Source: Gordonia liuliyuniae (GTDB lineage Bacteria > Actinomycetota > Actinomycetes > Mycobacteriales > Mycobacteriaceae). From it: a stretch of 64,000 nucleotides of DNA. The translations under genes and the position numbers were made by a program. Location of the stretch: contig NZ_JAKKOT010000005.1 of assembly GCF_021739025.1 (NCBI RefSeq), positions 434,001 through 498,000 of the forward strand. Direction: 5' to 3'. Below the pieces are notes generated by a model. That model searched no databases and was not told the DNA's origin. It saw nothing but the letters and a program-made list of their open reading frames with translations. Below are positions 60,739-64,000 of this stretch, one piece after another (the first letter of the stretch is position 1; every line of letters starts with the position of its first letter).

Positions 60739-61041
60739 TCACGAGTCGTGCTGCATCGTCGCCCACAGACCGGCCGCATGCAGCTTGCGGACGTCGATCT
60801 CGATCTTGGTGCGGTCGCCCGAGGAGACGACCGCCTTGCCCTCGTTGTGTACCTGCATCATGAGTTCGCGTGCTCGCGCCTCCGAATATCCGAACAGCTT
60901 CTGAAAGATGTACGCCACGTAGTTCATGAGGTTCACCGGGTCGTCCCAGACCACGGCCACCCACGGTCGGTCCGTCACGACCTCGGGTTCTGCCACCGCG
61001 GTACCGGTGCTCGTGCCCGGCGTCGACTCATCGCGCACCAT
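60739..61041 (-). CDS. clpS: ATP-dependent Clp protease adaptor ClpS
   Basis: The 100-residue adaptor binds N-degron substrates and hands them to ClpC/ClpP. Conserved features are [20 protein letters not shown] with the Asp-Asp-Pro-Val-Asn substrate pocket near residue 35, and [11 protein letters not shown] near 70. The longer open frame upstream is rejected; ATG at 61041 overlaps the divergent pncB region. It leads the clpS-DUF2017-P1 peptidase-rhomboid-murI unit. Confidence 0.93.
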   Translation of the reverse strand: MVRDESTPGTSTGTAVAEPEVVTDRPWVAVVWDDPVNLMNYVAYIFQKLFGYSEARARELMMQVHNEGKAVVSSGDRTKIEIDVRKLHAAGLWATMQHDS

Positions 61042-61060
61042 GAGTAATAGGGTAGCGAAT

Positions 61061-62413
61061 GTGACCGGTACCGCGCTGCTGACAGACCAGTACGAACTGA
61101 CCATGATCTCCGCCGCCATCAAGGCCGAGCGCGCAGATCGTCAGTGCGTGTTCGAGGTGTTCGCCCGACGACTCCCCGACGGCCGGAGGTACGGCGTCGT
61201 CGCCGGCACCGGCCGTGTCCTGGAAGCTCTCGAGGAGTTCCGCTTCTCCGGCGACGAGATCTCCGCCCTGCGCGGCATCGTCGACGAGCCGACCCTCGAC
61301 TGGCTGGCCGACTACCGTTTCTCCGGCGACATCGACGGCTACCGAGAGGGCGAGCTCTACTTTCCCGGCTCCCCCATCATGACCGTGCGCGGCGGCTTCG
61401 CCGAAGGCGTCGTCTTGGAGACGGTGATCCTGTCGATCCTCAACCACGACAGTGCGATCGCCTCGGCTGCCGCCCGCATGGTGAGCGCGGCCGCCGGTCG
61501 ACCGATCATCGAGATGGGTTCGCGGCGCACCCACGAGCGGGCCGCGGTGGCCTCAGCGCGCGCCGCCTACCTCGCGGGACTGACCGCGACGAGCAACCTG
61601 GAAGCCGCCCGCACCTACGGTGTCCCGAGTGCTGGCACCGCGGCACACGCCTTCACCCTGTCGTTCGCGACGGCCGACGGCAGCGATGAGAAGGCCGCGT
61701 TCGCCGCGCAGATCGACGCACTCGGCACCGGGACGACGCTGCTCGTCGACACCTACGACATCCGGCAGGGCGTCGAGAACGCGATCGCCGTCGCGGGACC
61801 TGAACTCGGCGGTGTCCGCATCGACTCCGGCGACCTCGGCGTCCTCGCGCGCCAGGTCCGCGCCCAACTCGACGGCCTGGGCGCCACCTCCACCCAGATC
61901 GTGGTCTCCGGCGACCTCGACGAGTACGCGATCGCGTCTCTGCGGGCCGAGCCCGTCGATACCTACGGCGTCGGCACCGCGCTGGTCACCGGCAGCGGCG
62001 CACCGACCGCGGGCATGGTGTACAAGCTGGTCGAGGTGGACGGCGTCCCGGTCGCCAAACGCTCGAGCCGCAAAGAGAGTCACGGCGGGGCCAAGCGCGC
62101 ACTACGCGCCGCGCGTGACACCGGCACCATCGTCGAGGAGATCGTGGTGACCGGCGGGGGTATCGCAGACGGGGATGTGGCGGATGAGGGTGTGGCAGGC
62201 TATTGGGCTGTCGACGGACTCGGTAGCCTCAAGGCCAGGGATCTACAGATCCCGCTGGTGCGCGGTGGGCGCGCCGTCGACGACGTTCCGACGCTCGCCG
62301 ACGCCCGCGAGCATCTCGCACGCGGCCTCGTCTCCCTGCCGTGGGAGGGCCTGGGCCTGAGCCATGGCGATCCCGCCGTCGGCACCCGCTACATCACGCG
62401 ACCGGAGAAATGA
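61061..62413 (+). CDS. pncB: Nicotinate phosphoribosyltransferase
   Basis: The 450-residue enzyme converts nicotinate and PRPP to nicotinate mononucleotide in NAD salvage. It has [15 protein letters not shown] at the N-terminus, the GSRRTHE/phosphohistidine region [13 protein letters not shown] near residue 150, [14 protein letters not shown] near 230 and [17 protein letters not shown] near 250, with [23 protein letters not shown] later. GTG at 61061 with an AGGG site is chosen over an ATG at 61040 that overlaps the clpS start. The TGA overlaps the start of pncA. Confidence 0.93.
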   Translation: MTGTALLTDQYELTMISAAIKAERADRQCVFEVFARRLPDGRRYGVVAGTGRVLEALEEFRFSGDEISALRGIVDEPTLDWLADYRFSGDIDGYREGELYFPGSPIMTVRGGFAEGVVLETVILSILNHDSAIASAAARMVSAAAGRPIIEMGSRRTHERAAVASARAAYLAGLTATSNLEAARTYGVPSAGTAAHAFTLSFATADGSDEKAAFAAQIDALGTGTTLLVDTYDIRQGVENAIAVAGPELGGVRIDSGDLGVLARQVRAQLDGLGATSTQIVVSGDLDEYAIASLRAEPVDTYGVGTALVTGSGAPTAGMVYKLVEVDGVPVAKRSSRKESHGGAKRALRAARDTGTIVEEIVVTGGGIADGDVADEGVAGYWAVDGLGSLKARDLQIPLVRGGRAVDDVPTLADAREHLARGLVSLPWEGLGLSHGDPAVGTRYITRPEK

Positions 62414-62997
62414 TGTCCACCCACCGAGCCCTGATCGTCGTCGATGTGCAGAACGACTTCTGCGAGGGAGGGTCACTCGCCGTCATCGGCGGGGCCGCAG
62501 TCGCAGCCGGTGTCAACACGATCACCAGCGACTACTCGACCGTCGTCGCCACCCGCGACTACCACATCGATCCCGGGTCACACTTCTCCGACGATCCGGA
62601 CTTCGTCGACTCGTGGCCACCGCACTGCGTGGCGCGTACCGACGGTGTCGGCTTCCATCCGACGCTGGACACCGAACCGTTCCAAGCCGTCTTCGACAAG
62701 GGCGCCTACTCGGCCGCCTACTCCGGTTTCGAGGGGGCCGACGTCCACGGGACGTCGCTCGCCGACTGGTTGAGCGCCCGCGAGATCACCGCGGTCGACG
62801 TCGTCGGCATCGCGACCGATCACTGTGTGCGCGCCACCGCCGTCGACGCGGCGCGCCTCGGCCTGCACACCCGCGTCCTGCTCGACTTCACCGCGGCCGT
62901 CGCCGAAGCGACCACCACGACCGCCCTGCACGAACTCCGGGAGGCGGGCGTCGAGGTGACCGGGACGCTGCTGCACACCGGCACGCCTGCCGCGTGA
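62413..62997 (+). CDS. pncA: Nicotinamidase
   Basis: The 194-residue enzyme deamidates nicotinamide to nicotinate and would feed pncB directly. Residues of the active site are visible: VDVQNDFCEGG (Asp8), RDYHIDPGSHFS (metal-binding Asp and His near 49-57), FDKGAYSAAYSGF (Lys near 96) and GIATDHCVRATA (Cys near 138). ATG at 62413 is preferred by its GGAG distance; a preceding ATG at 62410 is also in frame. In M. tuberculosis pncA is elsewhere, but here it sits between pncB and dinG. Confidence 0.95.
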   Translation: MSTHRALIVVDVQNDFCEGGSLAVIGGAAVAAGVNTITSDYSTVVATRDYHIDPGSHFSDDPDFVDSWPPHCVARTDGVGFHPTLDTEPFQAVFDKGAYSAAYSGFEGADVHGTSLADWLSAREITAVDVVGIATDHCVRATAVDAARLGLHTRVLLDFTAAVAEATTTTALHELREAGVEVTGTLLHTGTPAA

Positions 62998-64000
62998 GCG
63001 TCCCCGAGGTCCCCGAGCTCCTCGACCACGCGGTCGCCGCGCTCGGCGGCACCCGACGCGACGGACAGGTGACGATGGCGACCGCCGTCGCCTCAGCGAT
63101 CGAGGACGCCGAGCATCTGGCCGTGCAGGCGGGCACCGGCACCGGCAAGTCGTTGGCGTACCTGGTCCCGTCGATCCGGCACGCCGTCGAATCGAACGAG
63201 ACGGTGGTCGTCTCGACGGCGACCATCGCGCTGCAACGCCAGTTGACCGAACGCGACCTGCCGCGGCTGGCGTCGGCGTTGGCTGAACCGATCGGTCGCG
63301 AACCCAAGTTCGCGATCCTCAAGGGCCGCGCCAACTATCTGTGCTTGAACAAAGTGCACACGGGTGTCGCGGACGAACCCGACACCGAACTGTTCGACGC
63401 CTTCGAGCTGTCGCGGACCGGCCGTGAGGTGACGCGTCTGCGCGAGTGGACCTCCGACACCGAGACCGGCGACCGCGACGACCTGCCGCAAGGCGTGTCA
63501 GACCGCTCGTGGCGTCAGGTGAGTGTGACCTCCCGAGAGTGTCTCGGCGCCAACGCCTGCCCGTACAGCGAAGACTGCTTCGCCGAGATCGCCCGGCGCA
63601 AGGCCGGGGCGTCCGACGTCATCGTCACCAACCACGCGATGCTCGCGATCGACGCGATGAGTCCGGCGACGATCCTGCCGGAACACAAAGTGGTGGTGAT
63701 CGACGAGGCCCACGAACTGGTCGACCGCATCACGTCGGTGACCACCGAAGAGATCTCCGCCGCGGGCGTCACCCTGGTGGCCCGCCGCCTCGGCAAGCTC
63801 GTCTCCGACGAGACGGCCGACGCGCTCGTCGGCGCGGGCGAGCAGCTCGGCATCCTCCTCGAGGAGTCGCAGAATGGCGAGTGGACCCGTCTGCCGAACG
63901 GTGCAGGCGAGATCTTCGCCTCCCTGCGTGACCGGCTGTGGAACGCGCGCAGCGAGATCGGACCCGCCAAACCCGGCACGGACCCGGAGGCCGCGGCCGC
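62994..64000 (+). CDS. dinG: DinG/XPD-type ATP-dependent helicase, 3' end beyond the window
   Basis: The visible 335 residues begin with VSVPEVPELLDHAVAALGGT and contain Walker A AVQAGTGTGKSLAYLVPS near residue 42, VVVSTATIALQRQL, the first Fe-S cysteine in ANYLCLNKV near 120, three more in ECLGANACPYSEDCFAEI near 180, and the DEAH box VVVIDEAHEL near 238. The enzyme unwinds DNA with 5'-3' polarity in repair. The GTG overlaps the pncA stop as GTGA. It is cut off by the window edge. Confidence 0.93.
   Translation, partial: MSVPEVPELLDHAVAALGGTRRDGQVTMATAVASAIEDAEHLAVQAGTGTGKSLAYLVPSIRHAVESNETVVVSTATIALQRQLTERDLPRLASALAEPIGREPKFAILKGRANYLCLNKVHTGVADEPDTELFDAFELSRTGREVTRLREWTSDTETGDRDDLPQGVSDRSWRQVSVTSRECLGANACPYSEDCFAEIARRKAGASDVIVTNHAMLAIDAMSPATILPEHKVVVIDEAHELVDRITSVTTEEISAAGVTLVARRLGKLVSDETADALVGAGEQLGILLEESQNGEWTRLPNGAGEIFASLRDRLWNARSEIGPAKPGTDPEAAA

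Overview
This 64-kb window is high-GC actinobacterial DNA, most likely from a mycolic-acid-producing member of the Mycobacteriales such as Gordonia. The genus is an inference. The evidence is a giant single-chain type I fatty acid synthase overlapping acpS, two long stretches whose gene order I recognise from Mycobacterium tuberculosis, a DUF222/HNH (13E12-type) gene, and heavy use of GTG starts with 4-base stop/start overlaps (ATGA or GTGA). No rRNA, CRISPR array or intact insertion sequence was seen. Two tRNA genes are present: Lys-CTT and Leu-TAG.

Left part (1-17 kb): the end of the nuo operon (nuoM tail, nuoN). It is followed by a mosaic of small units: a YhgE/Pip-type membrane protein, a frameshifted DUF4190/DUF4352-like protein, pterin carbinolamine dehydratase, photolyase, lipocalin, peptidase E, a flavin oxidoreductase/hypothetical/acetyltransferase operon, a decayed aminotransferase, a SulP transporter, a pyridoxal kinase-like gene, an MFS/PLP-lyase operon and an acyl-CoA dehydrogenase.

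Middle part (17-43 kb): an L,D-transpeptidase, tRNA-Lys, DUF3618, bcp, acpS and fas block resembling M. tuberculosis Rv2518c-Rv2524c, with a MarR/FUSC pair and a TetR gene in it. fas has a 22-bp palindrome upstream. Next come HIT-sirtuin, TetR, DeaD, a FadD15-like ligase, an OpgC/trans-sulfuration pair, a methyltransferase and tRNA-Leu.

Right part (43-64 kb): a double-hotdog thioesterase, a trimethylamine-monooxygenase-like flavoprotein, an AlkD-like protein and a PAP2/response-regulator/histidine-kinase operon. A block collinear with Rv1343c-Rv1329c follows (LprD-like, DUF3817, rdgB, rph, cyclic-nucleotide phosphodiesterase-like MBL protein, murI, rhomboid, P1 peptidase, DUF2017, clpS, pncB, dinG), with pncA between pncB and dinG. 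Between rph and the MBL gene sits about 5.4 kb of accessory DNA: a twice-frameshifted DUF222/HNH gene, a 2.3-kb phage-derived remnant bounded by a perfect 29-bp direct repeat, a BrnT/BrnA-like toxin-antitoxin candidate with a tandem palindromic operator, an SGNH hydrolase whose 3' end lies in the repeat, and a 145-bp array of GC-rich palindromes.

Functional themes are fatty-acid synthesis and activation (fas, acpS, FadD15-like, acyl-CoA dehydrogenase, thioesterase), NAD salvage (pncB, pncA, sirtuin), envelope work (Ldt, MurI, OpgC) and DNA repair or nucleotide sanitation (photolyase, AlkD-like, DinG, RdgB). The most unusual items are the phage-remnant/toxin-antitoxin island, the palindrome array, an apparent CTG start for murI in a CTGA overlap, and the fas-promoter palindrome.
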